Shown: positions 9,601 through 18,700, counted from the first letter of the stretch. The stretch: 22,450 nucleotides of DNA from Larix sibirica (GCA_004151065.3 NWUY0300003339.1:56208-78657); one strand, 5' to 3'. Numbers and translations: made by a program. The notes: generated by a model not told the origin, from the letters alone.

Positions 9601-12600
9601 TTGTTGCTGAGCTTCTGATCGTCTTTTTCATACCACAGGCTTCAGACCCTTAAATCTCAAAACCAGAACTTTTAACTTAAGAGACCAAAATACAGATAAA
9701 CCAAAGCTGCTCCAAAATCTGGTCTCTGCTATGATACCTGCGGCCAAACGGGCGAAATGCTTGCCCGCCTCAATCTTCGTAGCTCCAGCACCCTCCTCCA
9801 CACTTCTTTTCCATTCATTTGTCATACATTCTCCACACTTCTTTTCCAATCATTTATCATACATTTGGACTTTCCTTCATGTATGATGAGTGTCCCCTTT
9901 TTTTTCATCTTTTTAACTACGGGCCCTTTATTTTAATAAATTAAGAAAGAGAAATAAAACTTAAGACTTATGTAGGCCATTCGCTTATGTAGGCCATGGT
10001 CTGACCCTTTTCCAACCCGACTTAATCTCTTATCCTGCAGTCATGCAAACGAAATCAACCAGGACCGTCAGATCCGCGAGATGGAGGATGGAGGGTTGGA
10101 ATTAAATTCTGCTCTTCGAACGTTTCTGAACTTTACCACATCTCACGTACCCGAAATGAGTTTTAGAACAGCTCGACTTGGCGATTTATAGAATTTTGGG
10201 TCACATTTGGTTCACTAACGTCATCTCTAGCCACGAACCCAAATGGATTTTAACCATTGATTTCCCCTTCACGATAAAGGCCATCCATTTGCCTTTGCCT
10301 CGTAGCTTCGGCTCTTCTAGGAATATTGGCTCCTCTGTCGATTTCTCCTTTACACAACAGCTACCACCTCCTTTATCACGCTGCTACACGGCCTCTTCCT
10401 TCTCCAGCCGCCTTGTCCTTTCTTCCTACCTCTGGCTGCTGCCCTATGGCTATCATCTTCAAACCGTTAAATGGCGGCTTCTCACTTCATGGCAGTTGCA
10501 TCTTGCACTGTTTCCTTCTGTTACTGACTGCCACAGCAGCAATCACCAAACACCGGCGACGTCTCCGCTTCTGGGTGGGGTCAGCACTTTCAGACACAGC
10601 TTCAACTCTGGTGGCCTCTCCTTTACCTGCTCTGATACCAATTGTTGGATCAGGGGGAAAAGAAAAAAAAAACACATAAACCTTCGGAGCTGCAATTCAA
10701 CTACAAAAACTCAGTATTAACTTTGCCAAAAAGCAAACTCATTACATGGTCTTCTTAATACCATTTGCTTAGAGTCTAGAGGCTTCCTCTCCTTGAGAGA
10801 ATGTGTCCTCTAGAGGCTTCTGCACTGTTTAATCGTCTTTACTTAGATTACTGTGGTTGGAGTAATAAGTCCAAGTTATCCTGTTATTTCTGTGGAGGTC
10901 ACAGGTTCAAAATCGGTAGGGGTTAGGGTTGCTCATTGGCCTGTTGTGACAAGGCTGGAAGGGTAGGCGACCCCTAGGATAGAGGCTCACCACAGACGTC
11001 TTGGCCCCTGCTAAGTCACAAGTTACTAGTATATCTGGCTTGCTGGCTGTTGGATATACCCTTGAGAGGTTGTTGTTTCCATGATTAAAAAAAAGAATAA
11101 GTCCCAGCTACCAAATCTGACATTAAGGGACCACCAGAGGAATTAATTTCACCTGCCAACACTCGTATGAAATTTATTCAGATATCTCTTCTGTTAAAAG
11201 GCCTGGTTCCAGAATTAAATCTGTTTTAGTGAAGTATCAATAAGCTCATTTAACTCATGTAAATGTAATTAACTCAAAGTGAGCACCCATTTAATCACCA
11301 AAGAGGAATCACCATGTTCACCTCCTTTAAAGATGCTATCATCAAATTTAAGAGGTGTACATAAAGAACCTCCTTTTTAAAGATTTTAACATGTGATCTC
11401 TTATAAATAAAAACATTATTTTAACTATTAAAATTTGATTGTATATTTTTATATATTTCAAAATAGATAGAGATGAAATCTAAAAGATAACATCTTGTAG
11501 ATAATAAGTTTGTAATCCTGCAGCTACTCTACGTCAATTTCTCATTTTTAAATAAATAACTGTAACAGTCACGTTACTCCCTTGTCTGAGTCCAACAATG
11601 TAATCTGATCGATATCGTGAGATTGGTTAAAAATATCTTGCTTCCCTTAGTCTTGGGTTTCAATTTCGAGTATCTAATCGTTTTCTTTGTTATTTGTATT
11701 CCCAGGCATGATTTTGGAATATCCATGTTTGAAAGACTGGTCGAACATAACAAGATGCCGTTCCAATCACTCTCTGTACAGGGTCGCATGAGAGAAGAGT
11801 TCGTGCCCATGCTTTTACCAATATATCCTTATCTCCGGTCAAACACAAAACTGGTCACTGGGGAAAGGAATGGGTCACCTGCATGTATGATGTCTCCCAT
11901 GTATTTCTGGTCTCATTCATATCCAGAAATTGTAGAACGCAGCGCTGCAAATGATGGGGAGGCGACAATGGTGGTTACCCTTTTGAGATGGATGATAGCC
12001 GAGGGAGAAGACCCAAGTAAGATAACCATCCTTGCAGCGTATGGTGGACAGGTATTCATCTTATTTCTAAAGAAAAATAGCTGTTGCTTCTACTATTAGT
12101 ATAATATGCCATACCGATGAAACTACGATTAAGATACTTTGTGATATAGATGGGATATTCGCAATTTAGAACAGAGATATTTGCCTGGTCAAACAGTAGT
12201 GGATACAAGTTTCACAAAACAATGAAAAGAAATGCCCAGAGAAAGGTCTTTTTTATAGGCATTTCAAAATGGTAGTTAATCTAATGGCATCTTAATTTGA
12301 GAGCGTCGAGTGTGAGAATAGCCAATATTGTTTTCTCAAAGTGGCAAATGTCCTTTGACCCTTTTATAAGGTATCATTGTTGAGGAAGAAGCTAGAAACG
12401 TTCGAGAGTACTCGTAACGTCCAAGTTCATACAATTGACCGATTTCAAGTAAGAGCCCATATAAACTGGGAAAGCAGATATGGGTTTTCTTGTTTACTCC
12501 ATAATGTAATTTCCATTTGTTTTGTGAGATTTAACTAATCTGTTGGGCTAATGCAGGGTTCTGAAAATAAAACGGTTGTGGTATCCCTGGTACGATCTAA

Positions 12601-14382
12601 TGAAGATGGAAACATTGGATTTCTGGCGAAACGAAATAGGCTGTGCGTGTCCGTTTCAAGAGCAAGGGGCGCAGTCTATATTTGTGGGAGTTGCACCACT
12701 TTCTCGAAGAAATCACCACACTGGAAAACCCTTCTCCATTATTTCCAGGATCGGAAGTGTTTGGGTGATCAAATCTATATGCGTTGCCCGAGACATCCTT
12801 CCGATCCGCCTTTTACAATTTGTAGTTCAGAGGTGAACTCTTTCAACCCTCTGCTCTGCGATAGGCCCTGCAAATCTATTCTTAACTGCAATCACCAATG
12901 TGAAAGCACCTGTCACCATGGAGACCATCCAGAGTGTAAGCTCACAGTGCAATTTTTATTCCGAGATTGTGGGCATGAGGCAACGAAGCAGTGTTCAGAA
13001 AAGGAGGAAAAGATATCATGCAAGAAGAAGATAACTTACACATTTGAGGCCTGTCAACACACAGATGTTTTAAAGTGCTGGCGTGTTAAGACGAAGAATA
13101 ATTTGAAATGTATGCAAGTATGCCCCAAGAAATTAGAGTGTGGACATCCATGTACTCTGAAATGCTACGAAAACTGCAAAGCGAATCCCTGTTCTATATG
13201 TGTTAAGATAAAAAAAGAACAAGCGGCAAAAGAAAAGTTGCGGGAGGCAGAGGAGCTTAAACAGAAACTGAAAGAACTAGAAAATGAAATAGAGCGATTG
13301 AAATTGCAGCATGACACGGGAGAGACATCAATCATAGAACTTGATTCAGAAGGAGAAACTGCTGCAGAATATTTTCAGGTTTATTGCCTTATGTTTCTTC
13401 CTTAGTCATGATCTGAGTGTTTATTGTTAGTCTAATGTTTGTTGTTGATATATCTGACTAACTTTCTGCAAATGTAGGTTAGCGATAGGACTGAAAAATT
13501 TATACAGCCAGTACATGGAATTCTTCCTATTGTGACCAAGATCGAAAAGGTCTGCAGCTTGAAATTACAAATCAAATTTGTAGAATCTCAGAGGCATCTG
13601 ATTAGCCCCATGGCTCCTACACAGCTCCTATTCCATGGAAGCAGTAATGATGGTATTCAAGGGATTGTAGAGAGCGGATTCCGACTTCCACCTGCAGATA
13701 AAAGAAATATGTTTGGACAGGTATGTTGGCAGCTAGCCATAATTATTCTAACGTTCTAATTGCTTTCTCTTAACAAAACCACCAAAACAATAATGTTATG
13801 CTTATCAGGGGATCTATTTTGCTACGGATTCATCAAAAAGTGCACAGACAATCTATACAAAAGGCAGCAACAAACTGTTGCTTTGCGATGTTCTTCTTGG
13901 CAAAACATGGACGTAAGTGTCTTTGGTTTTATGAATATCCCCTTCTTTTGAAATCGAACATGTAAATTTTAACGAACATCACAGATACCACTCAGGGCAT
14001 AGCAGATCCCAGGTTAACATATATTTTCCCCATTAAAAACATTGCAATGAAACATCAAACAAAGTACGGGTACGTCTGCAATTGACATACCCAACACAGT
14101 TATTGGAATCAGCGTATTATTATGGATGTTATGCTTCTAACATCCTTTTTACATAGCTTCTTGATTCGAAATAAATATGATTCGAAATTTGGGGGAATTG
14201 ATTTTTCACAGGGTTCAAAATGCTCAAGCAGAACTGGATAAGAAGAGAATCAATAAGAAAGGATACGACTCACTGTTTTCGAAGAGAAAAGGAAAAGAGA
14301 CAGGAGGCACATTGTACGACGAGTTCGTGGTATACGATCCTCATCAGGCGATACCTCGATATATTGTGCATTATAAGAATCT
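4613..14382 (+). CDS. ZNFX1-like SF1 RNA helicase with cold-shock-like, NFX1 zinc-finger and C-terminal PARP domains (copy 1, ten exons, 3' end missing)
   Basis: Exons: 4613-6668, 7072-7859, 7947-8180, 8262-8446, 11706-12051, 12371-12448, 12557-13378, 13478-13720, 13809-13912, 14212-14382. All introns are GT-AG and every junction keeps the frame, giving about 1,675 residues. Order: Ser/Trp/Arg/Gln-rich tail (1-110), cold-shock-like domain (114-187), helical ZNFX1-like region (190-600), UPF1-like helicase (660-1275) with Walker A GPPGTGKS 681-688, VEEAS 1045-1049, GDQYQLSP 1071-1078, RMR 1115-1117, TIDRFQGSEN 1224-1233 and RLCVSVSRAR 1257-1266, NFX1-type Cys/His fingers (1330-1444), coiled coil (1446-1481), PARP catalytic domain (about 1504-1675) with His1556, Tyr1587, Glu1656. 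ZNFX1 proteins are RNA helicases of antiviral and small-RNA pathways; PARPs transfer ADP-ribose from NAD+. There is no signal peptide or membrane segment. The stop codon is lost at the N at 14383. I made the model by eye; transcripts would settle it. Confidence 0.88.
6669..7071 (+). other. Intron 1, phase 1, splitting Walker A
   Basis: The intron begins GTATGT and ends AAACAG. It divides GPPGTG from KS in the ATP-binding loop. It contains a compound microsatellite and an open extension of exon 1 that would add about 60 unrelated residues if retained. Confidence 0.9.
6727..6764. repeat. Compound microsatellite (GC)6-AC-(AT)12
   Basis: Twelve bases of alternating GC (6727-6738) are followed by AC and 24 bases of alternating AT (6741-6764) inside intron 1. 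The second gene copy has the same repeat with exactly the same number of units (17849-17886). Confidence 0.97.
7072..7859 (+). CDS. Exon 2: end of Walker A, helicase motif Ia and insertion region
   Basis: This exon completes Gly686 and encodes Lys687-Ser688, the catalytic end of GPPGTGKS. LVLTYKNHGLDQFL (about 710-723) is the ZNFX1-type motif Ia, followed by DLVRVGGRSEASGLIENNL. The rest is a charged helical insertion between core motifs, as in ZNFX1. It is in phase 0 with exon 3; the donor is GCAT|GTAAGC. Confidence 0.9.
7947..8180 (+). CDS. Exon 3: helical insertion ending at VGMTTT
   Basis: Seventy-eight codons, phase 0 at both ends. It ends with GSRIVGMTTT, the conserved block just before the Walker B exon in ZNFX1/UPF1-type helicases. 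The acceptor is GCGTTGCAG and the donor ACT|GTAAGT. Confidence 0.88.
8262..8446 (+). CDS. Exon 4: Walker B and motif III
   Basis: It encodes GAALYSDVLKKL, IVFVEEASEILEP (Walker B, with VEEA in place of the DEAA/DEAH form, as is usual in ZNFX1) and LILFGDQYQLSP (motif III). It ends in phase 2 with TG, completed to Trp by the first base of exon 5 across the long intron 4. Confidence 0.9.
8631..8931 (-). repeat. Left (3') LTR, diverged
   Basis: It aligns with the right LTR through shared blocks such as GAGAGAATGTG, CCTCTAGAGG and TTCTGCACTGT, and ends in CAACA like its partner. The expected TG start appears mutated to TT (TTTTGGTCAC). It carries an intact AATAAGTCC (8878-8886), the site at which the right LTR received its insertion. 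Confidence 0.6.
8960..9102. repeat. 47-bp minisatellite
   Basis: Units starting ACATTCAACTTTTGGTTTTG begin at 8960 and 9022 (47 bp each). A 15-bp truncated unit lies between them at 9007 and a diverged partial unit begins at 9069. It sits just inside the left LTR. Confidence 0.85.
9796..9865. repeat. 35-bp tandem duplication
   Basis: Two adjacent 35-bp units, 9796-9830 and 9831-9865, both begin CTCCACACTTCTTTTCCA and end CATACATT, with two internal differences. Confidence 0.9.
10629..10640 (-). other. Retroelement primer-binding site (initiator tRNA-Met)
   Basis: TGGTATCAGAGC on the minus strand, two bases from the LTR end CCAACA. In copy 2 the identity with copy 1 stops within this site (after base 10637). 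Confidence 0.8.
10643..11161 (-). repeat. Right (5') LTR, interrupted by a SINE-like insertion
   Basis: It starts TGTTGG and ends CCAACA on the plus strand. Without the insertion and its duplicated target it is about 287 bp, similar to the 301-bp left LTR. Confidence 0.65.
10873..11095 (+). mobile_element. SINE-like insertion with 9-bp target-site duplication
   Basis: The 223-bp insert is flanked by AATAAGTCC at 10864-10872 and 11096-11104. It contains GGTTCAAAATC (10904-10914), resembling a Pol III B box/T-arm, preceded by GGAGGTCAC as in a tRNA variable loop. It ends in an A-rich tail (ATTAAAAAAAAG). No convincing A box lies upstream, so the head is probably 5'-truncated. The unoccupied site is present in the left LTR (8878-8886) and in copy 2 (AATAAGTCT, 21960-21968), which proves insertion. 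A family name cannot be given. Confidence 0.75.
11162..11705 (+). other. 3' part of intron 4, no gene seen
   Basis: AT-rich sequence homologous to 22023-22450 in copy 2 but with many substitutions and indels. It ends in a normal pyrimidine-rich acceptor (TTTGTATTCCCAG). Confidence 0.6.
11706..12051 (+). CDS. Exon 5: second RecA domain of the helicase
   Basis: After the split Trp codon it reads HDFGISMFERLVEHN, then RMREEFVPMLLPIYP (motif IV region, with the conserved RMR) and SAANDGEATMVV, KITILAAYGGQ, all as in ZNFX1/UPF1-type helicases. The donor is ACAG|GTATTC. Phase 0. Confidence 0.9.
12371..12448 (+). CDS. Exon 6: short helicase exon leading to motif V
   Basis: Twenty-six codons, too short to stand out as an ORF, recognised by content: VSLLRKKLETFESTRNVQVH followed by TIDRFQ, which joins GSEN of exon 7 to form motif V. 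The acceptor is TTTTATAAG, with a weak pyrimidine tract, and the donor CAA|GTAAGA. Without this exon the helicase would lack motif V. Confidence 0.85.
12557..13378 (+). CDS. Exon 7: helicase motifs V-VI, NFX1-type zinc fingers, coiled coil
   Basis: It encodes residues 1230-1503. GSENKTVVVSLVRSN completes motif V and RLCVSVSRAR is motif VI with its arginine finger. A Cys/His-rich stretch of roughly 115 residues follows, with CNHQCESTCHHGDHPEC, FRDCGHEATKQC and LECGHPCTLKCYENC, the spacing of NFX1-type zinc fingers. Residues 1446-1481 are a charged heptad-like coiled coil (KEKLREAEELKQKLKELENE). The donor is TTTCAG|GTTTAT. If intron 7 were retained, translation would stop at 13403-13405 after eight more residues, giving a form without the PARP domain. 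Confidence 0.9.
13478..13720 (+). CDS. Exon 8: start of PARP catalytic domain
   Basis: Eighty-one codons, phase 0, joining exon 7 without a stop. A linker leads to QLLFHGSSNDGIQGIVESGF, which matches the PARP signature (LxHGS...I...GF), with the NAD+-binding His at residue 1556. It ends RNMFGQ, as many small PARPs do just before the G-I-Y-F motif. Confidence 0.85.
13809..13912 (+). CDS. Exon 9: PARP GIYFA motif
   Basis: GIYFATDSSKSAQTI contains the second triad residue, Tyr1587, followed by KLLLCDVLLGKTW, the conserved beta strand after it. The acceptor is CTTATCAG and the donor GGAC|GTAAGT; ends in phase 2. Confidence 0.85.
14212..14382 (+). CDS. Exon 10 (partial): end of PARP domain with catalytic Glu
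   Basis: LYDEFVVYDPHQAIPRYIVH matches the (N/D)E(Y/F)VVYD strand of active PARPs, with Glu1656 as the third triad residue. Glu at this position is the form found in poly-ADP-ribosylating members. The reading frame is open up to base 14382, where an N and then 5'-flank sequence of the second copy replace the expected final residues and stop codon. PARP domains normally end close to this point, so probably only a few codons are missing. Confidence 0.82.
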
Positions 14383-14383
14383 N
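14383..14383. other. Single N at the junction of the two copies
   Basis: The only ambiguous base in the window lies exactly where exon 10 of copy 1 meets the first base of the repeated segment (14384 = 3262). This is what a contig join or unresolved overlap looks like. Confidence 0.9.
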
Positions 14384-15696
14384 CAATGCGTACAACCTTG
14401 CCACTTATCACAGCTAAGCTAACGTAATTGGGGGACAAGTGTAGAGCAAAATCCCCGCTTCAAACTTCGAGGCGCAAAACAATCCATTAAACCAAAGTTT
14501 CACCTTGCTGGATGAAAAATTCATAATTCATAATAATATGTGTATAACTTACATTACTATAAAATAATAATGGAAAATAAATAATTGCATTTGAATTATG
14601 TTTGATTTTATATTTCAGTTTTTATGTTTGTCCTATATAATACATGTTCTATTATGAAATGGATTGGATCTCTAGCTGGTAGAAATTAAGTTACTTTTAT
14701 CCGCATTAAGATCTCTTGTTCACATACTTCTTTTATACACTTTGTGTGGCTAGAATTCTGTTGACACTTTTCCCTATTCCCGTTTTTGCCACCTAGTGGC
14801 TATTGTTCAAAACAGCAACCTAGCAACCTAACACAATGCTGGTCATGACGTCGAGTTAAAGCCTAATACAAATTTTGTCGACATGGAAAATGATGTTTTG
14901 GAATGATTTATGTAACAGAGGTAACGTGAATATTTTTAGGGTGTCGGCGCTGATATGCAGTCACCTTTCTCTCCTACCGTGCATAAGAAAAATGGATGCA
15001 TCCAATTTGGTCTTGGTCTGTCATTGACGGTAAAGGTCATAAATTAAAGGCAGACATGCCTCCGTTAATTAGTTCACATGTAAAATCTAGATCCAATATA
15101 AGCAATCAGTTAATTAAATATTCTTAAAGGAATAAAATCTCGATTAGATCCTTAAATCCAATCTACCAGCTATGTAACCCGTGCCTCGAGCGAAGATATA
15201 TACATGTTAACATTCTACAGGGGCTGCCTGGCTATTCTCTCGACGGAGAAGGAAATGGACTCAAACGGCGGAGGCAAACGCCGTGATGGGGACTCGACTC
15301 TCGACGGTGCATTCGGTCGAGAGAATAGCCCACGCCTTTTTTATTAGGTTTTCGTGACGATGAAGGATCCAATGTAGTTGATGATGCATATCCTTCAGGA
15401 GTACAATCTATATCGGATTTTTAAGTACAAACAATCTATATCGAATTTTTAAGTACAATCAATCTAGGTATAATACTGAGATCTGGCGGCATCAGACTTT
15501 TCTCACTCTTCCCGAGTCGAATGAGGACGAGGATGTGTCGTTCGATCTGAGACTGGAAGCAAATATCGAGGTGACTGAAGATGCGCCGTTCGATTTGATA
15601 CGATGTACAGTCACTTGCCTCGATGAACGAGAATTCTGTAGAATGATGCATAAGACTCGCCTGGCGGGCCTACTGATCGAGTGTTTTTCTTTTCAG
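14384..15696 (+). promoter_or_regulatory. 5' flank and putative promoter of copy 2
   Basis: Same sequence as 3262-4574. It contains the inverted repeat (15230-15244 with 15316-15330), the 28-bp tandem repeat (from 15403), the TATA-like site (about 15195) and the presumed splice acceptor (15695-15696). The minimal upstream ORF follows at 15705-15713. Confidence 0.4.
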
Positions 15697-15734
15697 GTTT
15701 TGGGATGATGTAGGAACTGGAAGCAAGTTTTGGG

Positions 15735-18700
15735 ATGATGGAGGAAGGAGGGGGTACACTCAAACATTACAACAGCCAGAGCTATAGACGGTCGCAGTTT
15801 AACAATTGGCAAACCAAAAGTGATGAATTTTGGCAAACCACATCTCAAGCTCCTCGAGATGAAACTTCCTGGAGACGGCAATCTTCTCCTGCTAATGGTC
15901 CACAGTCATGGAGACCATCCTTCAGACGGCAACCTTCCACTAGTGAGGATTCTCAATCATGGAGACGGCCATCTTCTTTTAATGAAGAGAAATTGCGTAA
16001 AGTGGCTCATAATTCTGAGCCCGCCCATACACAAGCCTGTCCAGAAGTGCGGTCCCGGGTGACGGCATCTGCCATGAAGAGGGGTAAGGTTTTATCTTTG
16101 GATTGGACAGAAGGCTACGGCTTCCTTTCTCCACTTGGAACAGCGTCTCTATCAAAAAAGAACGTATATTTTAGGTTTGTAGGCACGTCCAGCGTAGAGA
16201 CGGGCATGCTCCAGCTGGAAGCAGGAGATGTATTTGAATTTATATCCAATGAATCACCAGACAAGCCGAGGGCAATTTATGCCTGCCTAGTTGAATGCAA
16301 TCCAAGATGTTCGAAAGCTTTAGCTTTTTACTTGGATACACTTTTGAGTTTAAGCCAAACAAGCACCAGAAGCATTGTTCTGCGGCAGATTACAAAATGC
16401 CCAGCTGGATTCCTCCAGGTATTAAATTTTCAGAAGCCACCTTTTGATCTGGTATACTCCGTATTAGAGTTGGTTAATGTTCTCTCTCATCATGACAACG
16501 AGGCAGAGTTATATAATGCGAGGTTAAAGCAGTTTAATAGGCTTTTCTGTGGTACTGCTCTATTGCAGTCGTCTCTGAAAGAGTATGGTGAAAAGTTATT
16601 CAACTTAGCTACAACAAAAAAGCTTCTCAAAGAGTTCTTGATATGCCTGGCAGAACAATGCCCTGAAACAGTTTCTGATGTTTTGCCATTGTTGAAGAGT
16701 ATGGTACTTCAAACAAAGAGTGGAGAATATAGTGATTGCCACTGTCAGTTTCTTCTGGGTATGCTTGCAGCTCAGGCGGGCAATGCAGTTTCCGCGACAA
16801 ACCCTAATTTTCCATGGAATAAAACGGCGCTGGTACCTGAAATTACAGATTGCCCAACAGATGAGTTCAATTCGGAAAATTGCTTGAAAGGGCTCCCTTG
16901 TGTTAAGAAGAAGGGAAGCTACGGCTCTATTGATGTGTACATGGACACCTACTTTCGATTGCTCCACGAGGACTGCTTCTGGGGTCTGAAGAAGGGCATC
17001 TCAGACCTGAGGAAGAAGTCGTTGTGCGATCCAAGAGAGATGAGGATTTGGACTCATGGTCTTGTTATGGGTATCCATTTCGGTGGAAGTTATTCCGGCA
17101 TAACCATGGCATTACAAGTAGATGGACTGGAGAATAACATACATCCGATGTCAGGAAGCCTTCTTTGTCTCTCTGACAATGGAGGGAATTTTGATTCCCC
17201 AATTTGGGGCGTTGTGGCTCACTGTGAAGGATCAAATAAAAGATTAGTAATCTTTGCAGAAATTATGGATGGGAGAGGCAGCACTGAGAGCCAAGCAATT
17301 GGACGACTTTTGATGGCCAGCTCTAATATTGTCTTAGCAGAAAGCCCTACATTTTACAAGGCCTATCAACCTGTTCTAAAAGCCTTGCAAGAGAAGGATA
17401 TGGAGAATTTTCCCTTTACTGAAGAGCTCGTTTTCGCGGAATGGCCAAATAGCCCGCCAGATTACCTCGGGCCCTCGACTTCTCTGAACTGGAGATGTTT
17501 ATTTAACGAGGAGAAGGATTGCTCTACAGATGAAAATAGAAACTTGGAAGAGGAAGAGATCCTAGAGATTGAAATGATAACCGGGGTCGCGACGTCCACT
17601 GTCTCCAGCATTGCCAGTGTTACTTCTGTCCAAGGTTTTTATGAAGCAAATGCCTTGAGAGGTCCAGTCGATGCACTAGACAATTTGCTAAAATCTGGGC
17701 ATAAAACTAGCCTGGATGGCAGTCAAATTGAGGCAATCAAACTTGCTCTGAGCAATCGTCTAGTTTTGATTCAAGGACCTCCGGGCACAGGTATGTACAA
17801 TGCAATAGGGTTTTTTTTAAGCCTCTTGGATTTGCTCGCTACATGGCTGCGCGCGCGCGCACATATATATATATATATATATATATTTACAATAACTAAT
17901 GCCCTTTGGATTTTATCAATACAGAGTGTAGGATTTACAATAATTAATTTCATTGTATTGGACAGACTGCAGTAGCTCTAGGCCTGTTATAAATTTAATT
18001 GACTTTATTGGCATTTCACAAAGTTGATTAGGCATTCTAAGGTTTTTTTACAATTCTCTAATTTTATCATTTTCTAGTCTCTGATAACCATAAAGTGTTC
18101 TTATATTTGGCACTCGTATTTGTCCGTATACTTGGATTTTACATTTTATGAAAATTTAGAATTTCATTCACAATATGTCTCTGGACTAAACAGGGAAATC
18201 TTACGTGGGAGTGAAGATATTGGAGCTCATATTGACGGCAGATAATTTGCCTCGTGGTCCTATACTGGTCTTGACCTATAAAAATCATGGTTTGGATCAG
18301 TTTTTAATATCTTGCTTGAAATTCTGTCCTGACCTGGTGAGGGTAGGAGGCAGAAGTGAAGCATCTGGCTTGATCGAAAATAATTTGGCTTCGCAAATGG
18401 GAAGAATAAGCGGATATCATTCTGATTGGCTAGAATGTAAAGTAAAGCTGGAAGAGTTGCAAACAAAGATAGAAATAGCTTTGCGAAAGCTGCTAGAGAG
18501 CAACGTTTTCAATGTAAGGTCCGTTATCGATCACATGCCTGATAAGCAAGTGAGACAATTGCTTTGTAAGACCGAGTGTGGTACATACCTCCTCGGGCAT
18601 ATTCCAGAAGAAATCTCCCTCCGGGAATATATTCGAGACGGAAGTTTTAGAAATATTGTGACCTCGCTACTTGAAATTCTCTCTAAGAGCATTAGGGAGT

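Larger units (their letters stand above)
8932..10628 (-). other. Internal region of the LTR element, no recognisable genes
   Basis: Open frames here are short or biased in composition. The longest, a plus-strand 180-codon frame from 10178, starts at TTG, is Ser/Leu/Pro-rich and crosses the primer-binding site. Two small tandem repeats occur (8960-9102 and 9796-9865). GGCCATTCGCTTATGTAGGC near 9977 is part of a short direct repeat of CTTATGTAGGCCAT. Confidence 0.55.
8631..11161 (-). mobile_element. Old LTR retroelement without visible gag-pol (LARD- or TRIM-like), in intron 4
   Basis: Two related, diverged segments flank about 1.7 kb: 8631-8931 and 10643-11161 (the latter enlarged by a nested insertion). 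The right LTR has the short inverted ends TGTTGG...CCAACA. Immediately left of it, after two bases, the minus strand reads TGGTATCAGAGC (10629-10640), complementary to the 3' end of initiator tRNA-Met, the classic plant Copia-type primer-binding site, so the element runs on the minus strand. I find no 5-bp target duplication (ATAAC left, CTCGT right) and no clear polypurine tract beside the left LTR. No protein-coding domain is recognisable inside. It may be non-autonomous or simply decayed. Confidence 0.65.
8447..11705 (+). other. Intron 4 (3,259 bp), filled by retroelements
   Basis: The donor is TG|GTATGT and the acceptor TATTCCCAG. It holds an old LTR element (8631-11161) with a nested SINE-like insertion. 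The remainder, 8447-8630 and 11162-11705, is AT-rich with no gene visible. Exons 4 and 5 join in frame (Trp codon split 2+1), supporting this as one intron. Confidence 0.85.
3262..14383 (+). repeat. Direct repeat, copy 1 (unit offset 11,122 bp)
   Basis: Sequence from 3262 onward recurs at 14384 onward with a constant offset of 11,122. Exons, introns, promoter and simple repeats match without any difference that I found from 3262 to 10637. After 10637 the two copies remain related but carry many substitutions and indels. The copies abut at a single N (14383). This is either a very recent tandem duplication or gene-conversion product, or an assembly join of two contigs of one locus. Confidence 0.9.

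Noticed and set aside
9026-9849. Minus-strand short frames as gag remnants of the LTR element
   Set aside because: They are 60-75 codons, in no consistent frame, and show no gag or zinc-knuckle signature that I could defend.
10178-10720. 180-codon plus-strand open frame in intron 4 (158 codons in copy 2)
   Set aside because: It starts at TTG, is Ser/Leu/Pro-rich, lies inside the LTR element, crosses its primer-binding site and has a different end in each copy. No domain is recognisable.
13532-13759. Stand-alone small PARP gene beginning at 13532
   Set aside because: The PARP exon has a proper acceptor at 13476-13477 and joins exon 7 in frame; no separate promoter or convincing start was seen, so it is treated as exon 8.
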